Below, piece after piece: positions 1 to 7,928 of a DNA stretch of 13,010 nt. Location of the stretch: the NCBI GenBank assembly GCA_027604185.1, contig JADGKB010000203.1, forward strand, positions 1 to 13,010. The letters run 5' to 3'. This stretch comes from Boothiomyces macroporosus (taxonomy: Eukaryota; Chytridiomycota; Chytridiomycetes; Rhizophydiales; Terramycetaceae). Both the position numbers and the translations under genes were made by a program. Under the pieces are notes generated by a model. That model had not been told where the DNA came from. It was given only the letters and a program-made list of their open reading frames with translations, and ran no database searches. Positions within the stretch are counted from its first letter, which is position 1; each line of letters starts with the position of its first letter.

Positions 1-72
1 GTCTTCAAAGTCTCCGTTTTTCAGCAAATTGGCAGATACAGCAATAGCAAACAAGGCAGCGTTAAATAACAT
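1..72 (-). CDS. N-terminus of a secreted DUF642-like protein (cut by left edge)
   Basis: Only the first 24 codons are inside the window. They encode a short hydrophobic signal peptide (MLFNAALFAIAVSA) followed directly by NLLKNGDFED. That decapeptide is identical to residues 17-26 of the DUF642-like protein at 10134-10898 and is the typical start of DUF642 / galactose-binding-like domains. I infer a third member of the family seen at the right end of the window, probably a secreted or cell-wall protein. The ATG at 72-70 is chosen because the signal peptide begins there and a TATAAAA box lies 41 nt upstream. An upstream ATG at 94-92 opens a 10-codon frame that overlaps this start. Its C-terminal tail type cannot be seen. 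Confidence 0.75.
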   Translation of the reverse strand, partial: MLFNAALFAIAVSANLLKNGDFED

Positions 73-106
73 TTTTAATTGATGCGAAACTCATTTTTTT
101 ACCTGT

Positions 107-113
107 TTTTATA
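107..113 (-). promoter_or_regulatory. TATA box of the left-edge DUF642-like gene
   Basis: TATAAAA on the - strand (ttttata on +), within the longer match ACATATAAAAA. Its first T is 41 nt upstream of the A of the ATG at 72. The same spacing occurs at 10933-10939 and 6727-6733. The remaining spacer (73-245) is AT-rich and holds no other gene that I can support. Confidence 0.5.
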
Positions 114-245
114 TGTAATTTTTATTTGTTGATTTTACATATCTGTTTAACGTGGAGACCAAATATTGATATTTGGAAATCGTACTCAATTTGTTTGGTT
201 ATGAGATAAACATTTATACAAAATCTCTTTGTTCGTAAGGCGGGA

Positions 246-1115
246 TCAATCGCGAATTTGGGAAGCACTAGCAACAGCTACACTCTTTTGATTTTGAGTA
301 GCCCCGTTAGAACCCTTCACTTGGGAACCTTTCATAGTTTCAATTTTAGTCATCAAGAGGTCGACAAACATGAATAAAGCACGAGAGTTATCAAGGTTAC
401 CCGCGATCATATCCCACCACAACGTGTAAATAGAGCCTCTCATCCACATGGCACCTAAAGTTAATAGTATTTACCAATAAATTCAAAGATATCAATGAAT
501 TGGATAAAGGCCAATCGAATAGCACTTTTAAACAATAGTTGATGGACTTGGCCCTTACCAATCGCGCTTTTATCACCCATTCTATTCATTGCGGAATGAA
601 TAGTCCACAAACAAAAAGTACTTTGGAAAACCCCAAACGCTGCTACAATAGCCATTCCCACACGAATACTAGAAGAAATCAAGAAAGAGCCATAGACATC
701 GTATATCCTTCCTCCCCACACCCCAAGTACAGCAATTACAGTTACAATTTTCAAAATTCTAATTTGCTGTGGCTGAGCTACAGCAGAAACTATCAACAAA
801 TTACAGTATAGCTCCAATGAACGGATAGCAGCAGCAGCAGCAGCCTGGACAGTCCAAAGATTTTGTGTGTTAAAAGTAGGGTACATGTCACCAATGTACA
901 TTGCCAAGTAGGAAAAGAGGTTATGAAATACATTCATAATAGCGATCCACAATAAGACTGAAGCAACTTTGTTTGGTCGCAAGAAAAAGTATCCATAAGG
1001 AATCATTATTATTTCCAAAAGTTTGACAGCCTTGATTAGCAACACTTACCTCCCATCCTTGGTTAATATCGTTGTAGATTTGGCCAATTAATGCAGAGCT
1101 AGTTGGATCTACCAT
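246..1115 (-). CDS. Unrecognised multi-pass membrane protein, 3 exons
   Basis: Exons are 1115-1050, 1030-475 and 454-246, giving 276 residues. The introns at 1031-1049 (19 nt, GTAAGTGTTGCTAATCAAG) and 455-474 (20 nt) both change frame, and both carry a TAAY branch motif near the AG. Removing them joins three open frames into one continuous hydrophobic protein. The ATG at 1115-1113 is the only in-frame ATG near the start of exon 1; a TATAAAA lies 49 nt upstream. I see about six or seven membrane segments, for example VASVLLWIAIMNVFHNLF, IRILKIVTVIAVLGVW and RVGMAIVAAFGVFQSTF. A six-alanine run is encoded by a GCA repeat in the second predicted segment. The C-terminus is hydrophilic, rich in Ser, Gln and Asn. 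I do not recognise the family. It is probably an integral membrane protein of fungal type; function unknown. Confidence 0.8.
828..843. repeat. GCA trinucleotide tract (poly-Ala in membrane protein)
   Basis: About five consecutive GCA units on the + strand, read as a run of alanine codons on the - strand inside the membrane protein at 246-1115. The six-alanine stretch QAAAAAAIRS lies at the edge of a hydrophobic segment. Such tracts vary in length between strains, so this is a plausible polymorphic site. Confidence 0.6.
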
Positions 1116-1605
1116 TTTTAGAAATAACTTATCTCCCAAATTAAAATAATTCGCTCCTTTTATATCTAGATCACGCTTCGAGAGACGTCACAGTATCGGA
1201 GAATTTAAAAAAACTCGTCACTACTTTCGAGACGTTATCAATTTTGAAATCTAGAATGGGCTAAAATCAATATACTCTCTCCTTCAAGAAATGAACTTGC
1301 TAGTAATTCAAGAGACACTAATAACGGGATAATGGTACAACTTTTGTCAGTTATGACGTAATTTCACCGTTGCCATTTTATTGATTTTCGCTCTTCAAAA
1401 CTGTGGTGTAGATTGAGCTCTACAGATAGGCTTATCAATAGAAACACAATTTGGTTTTCACACACACGATTCCTACCAATCCCGCAACTTATTTAGGAAT
1501 GTCAGATGGTATTATTTTGAATGCTTTTGATGGTTTGTGACCTATTGTGTAGGGTAGGTTAGAATCACAGCTTAGATAATCTTTTGCCACAAATTTCAAA
1601 TCTGA
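1116..1605. promoter_or_regulatory. Divergent promoter region with bZIP-like sites
   Basis: This 490-bp stretch separates two divergently transcribed genes and is the longest gene-free interval in the window. No ORF, tRNA or spliced frame in it is convincing. A TATAAAA on the - strand at 1158-1164 serves the membrane protein gene. Two CRE/ATF-like motifs are visible: GACGTCAC at 1184-1191 and TGACGTAA at 1354-1361. A related direct repeat, TTCGAGAGACGT at 1177-1188 and TTCGAGACGT at 1226-1235, sits about 50 bp apart. Fungal bZIP factors of the Atf1/Yap type bind such cores. Use here is inferred. Confidence 0.4.
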
Positions 1606-2919
1606 ATGCAACGAACAAAAATTCACATAGTAGGTGGTGGTGCCTTTGGATTGTCGACCGCACTCTCATTATCCAAACGCGGATTCGCCAATATAACTGT
1701 TTATGATAGAGAATCAATTCCAGCGGAAGATGCCTCATCCACTGATATTTCAAAAGCAGTGCGAATGGAATACGGAGACGATATTATATATCAGCAAATG
1801 GCAGTGGCTTCCATGAAGCAATGGAAATTGTGGAATAGTCATGCAAAAGAAATTGGCTTTCCTGTATTATACCATGAAACGGGTGTATTTATGGTATCAG
1901 AAAAAGGACAGCCAGGTTCTTATGAAACTGTGAGCAAGGAAAGTATTTTAAAAGCTGGTTATAGTGCATATGTGGAAGATAACAAGGATATTTCCCCTGA
2001 CCGATTCCCAGGTTTAAAATCGATGAGGGAGAAAATGCCAAAAGGCCACTATAACAGATTGGGTGGATGGGTATTTCCGTTGTAACCGTAGGTTGATAGC
2101 AGTAAATCAATAGAATATTTAAAGTATTTACTTTTGCAGCAAAGAGTAAATATAGTTACAGGAAAGAAGGGAACCCTAAAAAAATTACGAAAGACTGATG
2201 GGCAATACAGTGGTATAGAGATGGAAGATGGTACCTACCATGAAGGATTTGTCATCTTATGCTTAGGGGCTTGGTCTGAATCTATTATTCCAGAGATGAA
2301 AGGTCTTGTGCAGGCAATTGGACAGCCTGTGCTCCACTTTAAATTAACACCTGAATTGGAAAATTTGTACTTGAAAAACTTTTGTGTTTGGACTGCTGAC
2401 TTGGCTAAAACCGGGTTTTATGGTTTCCCTTCCAATGATGGGCGATTAAAGATTGCGAATCATGGAGCAGGATATACATTTCATCAAAATGGCGTATCGA
2501 CTCCTAAAACTGTAAAGACTCATCCAAATGATGGTCATAAAGTCCCGCTAGAAGCTATTGAATCCACCATCAAATTCACAAAGGAATACCTACCAGAGGT
2601 TTCTAATTGCGATGTGTGTTTCACCAGGATGTGTTGGTATACTGACTCTTTTGACGGTGATTTCATTGTAGGAAGAATTCCTGGCCAAAAAGGAGTGATG
2701 GTTGCAACTGGTGGATCTGGCCACGCGTTTAAATTCCTGCCAGTACTTGGTGATATTGTAGCTGATGCAATGCAGGGAGTTGAGAATCCAAAAACAGCCA
2801 AATTTAAATGGAGGTATCCAACAGACAAGGTTCTGACAGAAGCAGCGAGAGCACCATTACCTCCATTCCAACTGGAAAATCAAGCAACAGCTGGCACTTT
2901 ATACAAAAGCAAGCTATAA
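1606..2919 (+). CDS. Peroxisomal FAD amine oxidase (saccharopine / fructosyl-amino-acid oxidase family), 2 exons
   Basis: Exons are 1606-2070 and 2092-2919, giving 430 residues. The 21-nt intron at 2071-2091 contains an in-frame TAA. Splicing restores the family's GGW junction (LGGWVDSSKSIEYL). The start is fixed by a TGA in frame directly before the ATG. The N-terminal FAD motif is IVGGGAFG (GxGxxG at residues 10-15), with D34 closing the second strand (ITVYD). Cys336 in TRMCWYTDSFDGDF matches the position where this family carries covalent 8-alpha-cysteinyl FAD. The C-terminal glycine motif is VATGGSGHAFKFLP. The protein ends in SKL, a canonical PTS1, so it should act in peroxisomes, oxidising a secondary amino acid to an imine with release of hydrogen peroxide. 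Overall similarity is closest to S. pombe Fap2-type L-saccharopine oxidase. L-pipecolate, sarcosine or fructosyl amino acids remain possible substrates. Confidence 0.92.
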
Positions 2920-2929
2920 TCGAATACAT

Positions 2930-4128
2930 TTATTTGTTTTCTCTTTTGTTTTGAATTTTCTCAACCATAGTTTCCAGTGATTCGCATCTCTTTCTCTTCA
3001 TCAGGGGAATATGCTGCTTTTGTTTAGAAACCTCACCTTCCATTGCGCCTAATAGCCTATACTCTTCTTTCAGTGTATTAAGTTGCAACACTCGGAGTTC
3101 GGCTTCATACAATTGTTCGTTGATATCTTGAAATACTTTTTGCTGATTCAAACAATCTTTAGAGTCAGCGATACGCCAATTAATGCTATCGTATCCACAG
3201 TCCAAAAGTACAAGAGGAACATCAGGAGCCATATCGTAGTTTGGTTTTCCACTTTTATCAGGATGCTGCTTTAAATCCAGCAAAGTTTGAATGATTTCTG
3301 GTTGTTCTAGCCCCTTTCCAACCATGAACAGCAGGGCCATCATATTTCTGACTTGATGCCATAGAAATGCTCGTCCCTAGATTAATAAAAGTGTACTTTA
3401 ACGATAAACACGCTGAATTTATCAGATGCTTGCTCAATCTCTGCCTCGTATATAGTACGAGTAAAGAACTCTGGCCGCTCGACTTTGCTCGAATCAAGCT
3501 TACATATATGGCGACAGTCGTGAGTCCCAATAAAGTATTTGGCCGCCTGCTGCATCTTCGCAATGTCATAACCCTTTGTGGGAAAAAAGTATTTATATTT
3601 TCTATACTGGCATGAAAATCTTGCATCAAATGACAGTGGTACTGGAGCCCATGCTAACACTTTAATTTCCCTGGGTAATAGTTTGTTTATCATTGACAAG
3701 TATGGCAATTCTTCCTCTGTATAGTCTCCATCGATATCAATTGGGTCCTTTAATGTCTTTACCGAATCCCAATCTAGAGTGAATGGTGCCGTAGATAATG
3801 TCCTGACCCACAACGAGACTACCTGTCCAAATCCAGAGACTCCCTTATCCGTTCTTCCAGCTCTGGACCATCCACAGGCATCCGGGGAAGGTATCAATTT
3901 ACAAGTAGTAAGTGCTCGAAACAGTTCTTTTTCTATTGTAGGCAATGGATCGTTCATTGTCCCAGTAAATCCAAAATAATTCTGCCCCAAATAGGCGACT
4001 TTGAACGCAACATGCCTCGCCCTAGTTTTTTCAAACTGAAATGGTTTCTGCGCTTTAATCTTTTTTGGCTGCTCGAATGCTGCTAGCTTGGCAATCAACT
4101 GTTCCTTGGTCAAATTCGAGTAGTTCAT
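2930..4128 (-). CDS. DEG1: tRNA pseudouridine synthase 3 (Deg1/Pus3), 2 exons
   Basis: Exons are 4128-3397 and 3376-2930, giving 392 residues. The 20-nt intron at 3377-3396 interrupts a conserved block; splicing gives IVKGRAFLWHQVRNMM, matching the eukaryotic Pus3 motif GQAFLWHQVRCMM. The catalytic aspartate is D94 in GWSRAGRTDKGVSGFGQ. Other family blocks are RHVAFKVAYLGQNYFGF, ILAWAPV-like LAWAPVPLSFDARFSC and YKYFFP. The C-terminal LMKRKRCESLE aligns with the end of animal and fungal Pus3. The enzyme isomerises uridine 38/39 in the anticodon arm of many tRNAs. An in-frame ATG 19 codons upstream (4185) is possible, but NLTKEQLIAKLAAFE after the 4128 start resembles the yeast N-terminus. The stop lies 10 bp from that of the convergent oxidase gene. 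Confidence 0.95.
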
Positions 4129-4492
4129 GGAAAAAAGTTTTTTAAAAATGCAAGTGATGAATACTGTAAAAGGTTTGATATCCACAGGAAATGTTTGAAA
4201 TTTTGGTTCTTGGCAAGAGTTGCCTTGGATTGTAAGGCCAGACAGATAGCAATTGGGATTATTAGGGATGGTTTCGATAGTGTGAAAGCATTCAAAGGAA
4301 TCCCAGATAGTGTAGATCCAGCTTCAAACTGAACCACTTGTTGCAAGATTACAAGTGACAGAACAACGAAGCGATATTATCGCTGATTCCGGAACGCTTT
4401 ACTTATTGTCAAGATGTAAGGAGCCAGCTTACAGTGGATACAAGATTACAATTTAAATTCTGATGCATTACTTTATTAGTAGGATATTTTCC
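4129..4492. other. Spacer with coding-like + strand frames; possible unmodelled small gene
   Basis: These 364 bp separate the PUS3 start from the metacaspase stop. On the + strand one frame is open from 4087 to a TGA at 4330-4332. It contains stretches such as FWFLARVALDCKARQ and DGFDSVKAFKGIPDSVDP, with purine-rich first codon positions. A second frame is open from 4316 to a TAA at 4454-4456 and includes SDIIADSGTLYLLSR and KEPAYSGYKITI. Together they look like two exons of a small + strand gene. However, I found no 19-21 nt intron with proper ends joining them and no convincing ATG. The - strand is also open over 4125-4386, but has no ATG there and weaker codon bias. The region must also hold the PUS3 promoter. 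I recognise no family. Confidence 0.3.
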
Positions 4493-5640
4493 TTATATTA
4501 AGCTAAATTTGACAGTAGTAACATCCATTTCAAAGCCTGTGGATAGTTGCGGTCGTTGGTTATACTTGGCTTTGAGATTTTCTCTTAATCGCCGCAGTAG
4601 TTCTATACATGTGATGGATCCATTATGCTCCTCTAAAATCTTTATCATATTGTAGGTCATTGCTCCGTGGGTTTCCCCAGCATCGATCGTGTCAGCAGAC
4701 TTTTGATAATCTTTACATCCAGTGACCGATATTACTTGTGCCAATGTGGTTTTATCCTCTTTGGCTCTGTTTTCAGCAGAATCATGCTTGTGTAAAGCAT
4801 GCTTTAATTCTAGTAAGGCAGACGACTTATCCCACCTGGATAGAGCAGCTATGATTCCTTTACTTGTTTGTGCTATATGTCTACGATTGCTTCGGACTAG
4901 CGGCTTTAGCGATCCATCCAAAAAGTAGGTATATGGCAGATCCAATAGAGACCCAGAGTGACAGCAGTCAAAAGTCGACATCAGCTTTGTTCCAGGTGGA
5001 AGTGGCTCTATTAATGTAGCATATAGCTCTGTGTCCGTAATCAGTCCTCTTTGCAGGTGATCTACTGGAAATATCGCTTCATGAATTTCGTTATTTTTAT
5101 CTATATTAGAGATCGCTTACCTGGGCCAAGTTGCTGCCCTCCATGGCCACTGAAATGGAAAAAGAATGAATCTTCTGGCTGTGCGTCTGCAACTAACCAT
5201 GCCATTGCATTCCTTATATGCCTTTTGGTAGGGTAGGAATCGGTTCCAAGCTTTTCATCCGTCATGATCATGATATCCTGATAGCCCAGCTTCGTCAGAT
5301 ACTTTTCCAATAACCTGGTATCGTTTATACATCCTCGTAGTTCATTCTTTTGTCCGAGGTAATTTATGCCAATCAGCAATGCCCTTTTCTTTGGCTTTCT
5401 GGTTGCGTACTGCTGGGTCTTTGTGCGCACCAACCTACTGATAGTGTAAAGCCGATATGAATCTTCCAAAGTAGATTCTTTGAGTATCTCTTGCTCAATA
5501 TCCAATTCCTTTCCACTTGTAATTTCAGCCAATTCCTCCTCAGTCAGCTTGTTTCCAACAGCTCTATCTTTTCTATAGCTTGAATCATTCTTTTGAACTA
5601 CTAGTTCGTCTATCTTTGAAAGGAACCTTTTCCACTTCAT
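4493..5640 (-). CDS. Type I metacaspase, 2 exons
   Basis: Exons are 5640-5121 and 5100-4493, giving 375 residues. The 20-nt intron at 5101-5120 begins GTAAGC, has CTAAT as branch motif, and contains stops. Caspase-like fold blocks are RALLIGINYLGQKNELRGC, then FFFHFSGHGGQQ with catalytic His166, then LMSTFDCCHSGSLLDLPY with catalytic Cys220. Metacaspases are clan CD cysteine proteases that cut after Arg or Lys. In fungi they act in stress response, protein quality control and cell death, and usually need calcium. About 85 residues precede the core; they are charged and lack the Pro/Gln-rich prodomain or zinc finger common in type I members. The acidic segment that usually follows SGHGG (DGDExDGYDE-like) is reduced to GPDKNNEIHEAIFPVD. 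The ATG at 5640-5638 is the first in frame after the upstream carrier's stop; no TATA box is seen. Confidence 0.93.
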
Positions 5641-5732
5641 TCTAAATTTACAAATTTTTAACAATTCGCTTTGGTCAGGTGCCTCTTGTGCTACCGTGAA
5701 GAAGCCACCCAAAATATGTAATAGAAACGTCT

Positions 5733-6693
5733 TTATTTGAAATAGGCTTTCAGCTGATCCCCACCAAACACCATACAGACGGTAAGATAGACAGACAACC
5801 CTATTCTTGGCGTAACACCTCTATAGAATCCTCCCAACCCGTTCTTTTGATATATCCACTTTGCGCAAGATGCGATTGTCATCTTGGCAGGCCTGGTTGG
5901 ATCCTTGACTTGGGATTGCATATTAACACGAATTACTTCAATTGGCTGGTTCCAGCATGCCAACGCACCACCAATAATGGATGCGCTAAGTCTTTCTGGT
6001 ATAGTCAACGGTCTCTTTTTATCCTTTTCATCTCTAAAACTAGTGATTGTGCTTTCTACAATTCTAGAAATACCCAGTCTCGATCCCCAATTCGTCATTT
6101 GACGTAATGCTGGATTAAAAACGAAATTACCAACAGCATTAACTCCCTTGTTGATTCCGACAATTCCTTCTTTACGGAAAATATCAGCTGCAATTTTCAA
6201 GGTGGATTCAGGCGGTCCGACTGCTCGGTGTCTAGTAACTTCAACGGTTTTCATGAATGTACAGAAACCCATTGTAGTGTATGCCTGTATAAATCAATAT
6301 TTACTTGAGCAATACCTCCTCCCATACCTCCAAGGATTCCAGCCACTGAATTGCTGGCACCCAATTTAGATCGCACGAGGTATTCAATCTCTGATGAGGT
6401 GAATAATAACACCGCACCCTTTGTGCTGGCTTCAATCCTAAAATAAAATTGAAATTACCAAGCCCATGGGATTAAACCCCTCCAGAATCCAGGCAATCCC
6501 GCGCTAGAATTGATGGTCTTGATTGCTTTTAGCAAGCCCTGATCAGGATTTGCTGCCATTTGGGTTTTAACCACTTCAAAAGGCTGCCCGAGGGTAGAGA
6601 CTTCGAATACTTGGATAAACGCTCCCAATACCAAGTTCTTCCACGATACGGGTTTCTATATTAAAAGATTTCTACCTTTTCAACTGTGGCCAT
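5733..6693 (-). CDS. YHM2: Mitochondrial citrate/oxoglutarate carrier (Yhm2 type), 5 exons
   Basis: Exons are 6693-6676, 6655-6459, 6437-6305, 6284-6131 and 6109-5733, giving 292 residues. The four introns (6656-6675, 6438-6458, 6285-6304, 6110-6130) are 20, 21, 20 and 21 nt. The first exon is only six codons (MATVEK). Spliced blocks match yeast Yhm2 closely: [66 protein letters not shown] and [10 protein letters not shown]. Carrier signatures PX(D/E)XX(K/R) are at 31-36 and 223-228; the second repeat is degenerate, as in Yhm2. Known Yhm2 exchanges citrate for 2-oxoglutarate across the inner mitochondrial membrane, supplying cytosolic NADPH, and has been reported to associate with mitochondrial DNA. 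A TATA box lies 40 nt upstream of the ATG and a CCAAT box (attgg at 6744-6748) just beyond it. Confidence 0.95.
6110..6130 (-). other. 21-nt intron without stop codons in YHM2
   Basis: The intron starts GTAATTTC and ends TTAATCCAG. It has length divisible by three and contains no stop in the host frame, so an unspliced reading adds seven residues (GNFVFNP) in [15 protein letters not shown]. Splicing gives [14 protein letters not shown], matching yeast Yhm2 [14 protein letters not shown] without a gap. Homology therefore decides in favour of splicing. Confidence 0.88.
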
Positions 6694-6726
6694 TTCTCAA
6701 CTGAAAAAAGAATTTTCGGTTTCCAT

Positions 6727-6733
6727 TTTTATA
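6727..6733 (-). promoter_or_regulatory. TATA box of the YHM2 gene
   Basis: TATAAAA on the - strand within ACATATAAAAA, the same extended match as at the left-edge gene. Its first T is 40 nt upstream of the YHM2 ATG at 6693. An upstream ATG follows the box immediately and opens a short frame (METENSFFS, stop), so the transcription start probably lies downstream of it. A CCAAT box (- strand) at 6744-6748 is the kind of site bound by the HAP complex at fungal respiratory genes; its use here is inferred. Confidence 0.5.
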
Positions 6734-6837
6734 TGTTGTCAAAATTGGCGGCACTGCTCCGTCTCATTTAACTGTAATCGTTAAATTAATTGCGGAGGTT
6801 AACCAAAATAAACTAACTGATGATAAGAATTCTCGAT

Positions 6838-7869
6838 TTATTCTTCCTTTAGCGGAATTGATATTCTGCTGACTTCTTGCTGAGCCAAGTAAAGTCCCAA
6901 AGTAACAGATGGAGTGAGGAATGGGGTTAGCAGGATCAGCAGGATATCTGCGCCTTCAATCATAATATAAAAAATAGTGATAAGATTTACCAGCACGATA
7001 TCAGACCCGATACTTGACTGCGCTGGATGGTGGAAAAAGGCTTCTGCCAGATTAGAGCCAAAAGTCGCTACAAGATCAGTGAAATCACCGGCTGGTAAGG
7101 TCCACCACACATCTAATACTTGCTGACCAAGGATAAGCAATCCTGCACCAGCAGAGAACATGTACAGACCCGCAGTTAATGCTCTGGATTGAACAGTCAT
7201 CTTGGAAGCACCGAAAGGAAAGAGAGGAAGCAAGCAAACTACGTGTACAGCAATCAAAGCAGTGATGAATAAATCAGTATCAGCTACTTTTGGGATGTAA
7301 ATAACACCAGCCAGCCCTAAAATCACACACAAAAGCAATAGCCCAGTTTTGTTGAATGTATTCTTTGTTGGTGCCTTGCTAGCTACTGCAGCATAGAATA
7401 AGCAAGAGGCAGTCGAGATGGCTACAAGCTGTCCAATCACCATGTAAGCCCAGATATGCGGAATATTTCTTCTTTTACCTTCATACAAGATAAATGGAGT
7501 CCAGACAGCTACAACAAATACACACAACTGATGACTCCAAAACCATTGATAGTAGCCTACAGAAACCAATTTCCAAGCATCATCAAACAAATGCGTTCCT
7601 TCCAACCAATGAGATAAAATATTCAAACTGAACTCTGCATTATTTCCGGATTGCCGCTTCCATTGAACATAACTATCCTTGAAATATTCAAGCATAAAGT
7701 ACCAAGTGACTAGGAATGATCCCAATGCAAGAAGCAAAAAGAATCTGGATTTAGGGAACTTTAGTGAATTGAAGAGCGTCTTTGAAATGAAAAGCAGCGA
7801 GATGAATATTGACGAAAAATACGCACAAAATATTGCGAATGATTTTGGGTAATCGACCTGGATATCCAT
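6838..7869 (-). CDS. Unrecognised eight-pass membrane protein, single exon
   Basis: A single ATG-to-TAA frame of 343 residues with no intron-like interruption. About eight hydrophobic segments are visible, near residues 9-31, 41-60, 105-130, 137-161, 172-192, 199-222, 228-250 and 289-315. A hydrophilic loop (about 62-100) contains the Trp/aromatic-rich stretch HLFDDAWKLVSVGYYQWF, and HIWAYMVIGQLVAIS follows the third segment. This layout recalls an uncharacterised family of conserved fungal integral membrane proteins, but I cannot name it. The protein ends in SIPLKEE, with no clear retrieval signal. The next gene upstream on the same strand stops only 59 bp before this ATG, so the promoter must be very short. 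Location and function are unknown. Confidence 0.85.
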   Translation of the reverse strand: MDIQVDYPKSFAIFCAYFSSIFISLLFISKTLFNSLKFPKSRFFLLLALGSFLVTWYFMLEYFKDSYVQWKRQSGNNAEFSLNILSHWLEGTHLFDDAWKLVSVGYYQWFWSHQLCVFVVAVWTPFILYEGKRRNIPHIWAYMVIGQLVAISTASCLFYAAVASKAPTKNTFNKTGLLLLCVILGLAGVIYIPKVADTDLFITALIAVHVVCLLPLFPFGASKMTVQSRALTAGLYMFSAGAGLLILGQQVLDVWWTLPAGDFTDLVATFGSNLAEAFFHHPAQSSIGSDIVLVNLITIFYIMIEGADILLILLTPFLTPSVTLGLYLAQQEVSRISIPLKEE

Positions 7870-7928
7870 TCAACTTTTTTGAAAAAGAAATTGCTTGAAA
7901 AACTTTTGTGACCAGAAATGCGGTTTTA

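Noticed and set aside
1116..1139. Eight-codon N-terminal extension of the first membrane protein
   Set aside because: Its start codon would be TTG; the first ATG is at 1115.
1606..2085. Oxidase as a pseudogene broken by the TAA after VFPL
   Set aside because: A 21-nt intron at 2071-2091 removes the stop and restores the family's GGW junction and frame; nothing else is damaged.
4125..4346. Minus-strand frame in the PUS3/metacaspase spacer
   Set aside because: Its apparent start is TTG, there is no in-frame ATG before the upstream TAA, first-position codon bias is weak, and it runs into the PUS3 start. Kept only as a counter-hypothesis to the + strand frames.
5641..5712. N-terminal extension of the metacaspase (24 codons)
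   Set aside because: The extension begins with TTG, not ATG, and its upstream frame runs through the stop of the preceding carrier gene.
6767..6785. Small hairpin TTTAAC-7 nt-GTTAAA
   Set aside because: Six-base AT-rich arms are expected by chance in AT-rich spacer; no sign of a terminator or RNA gene.
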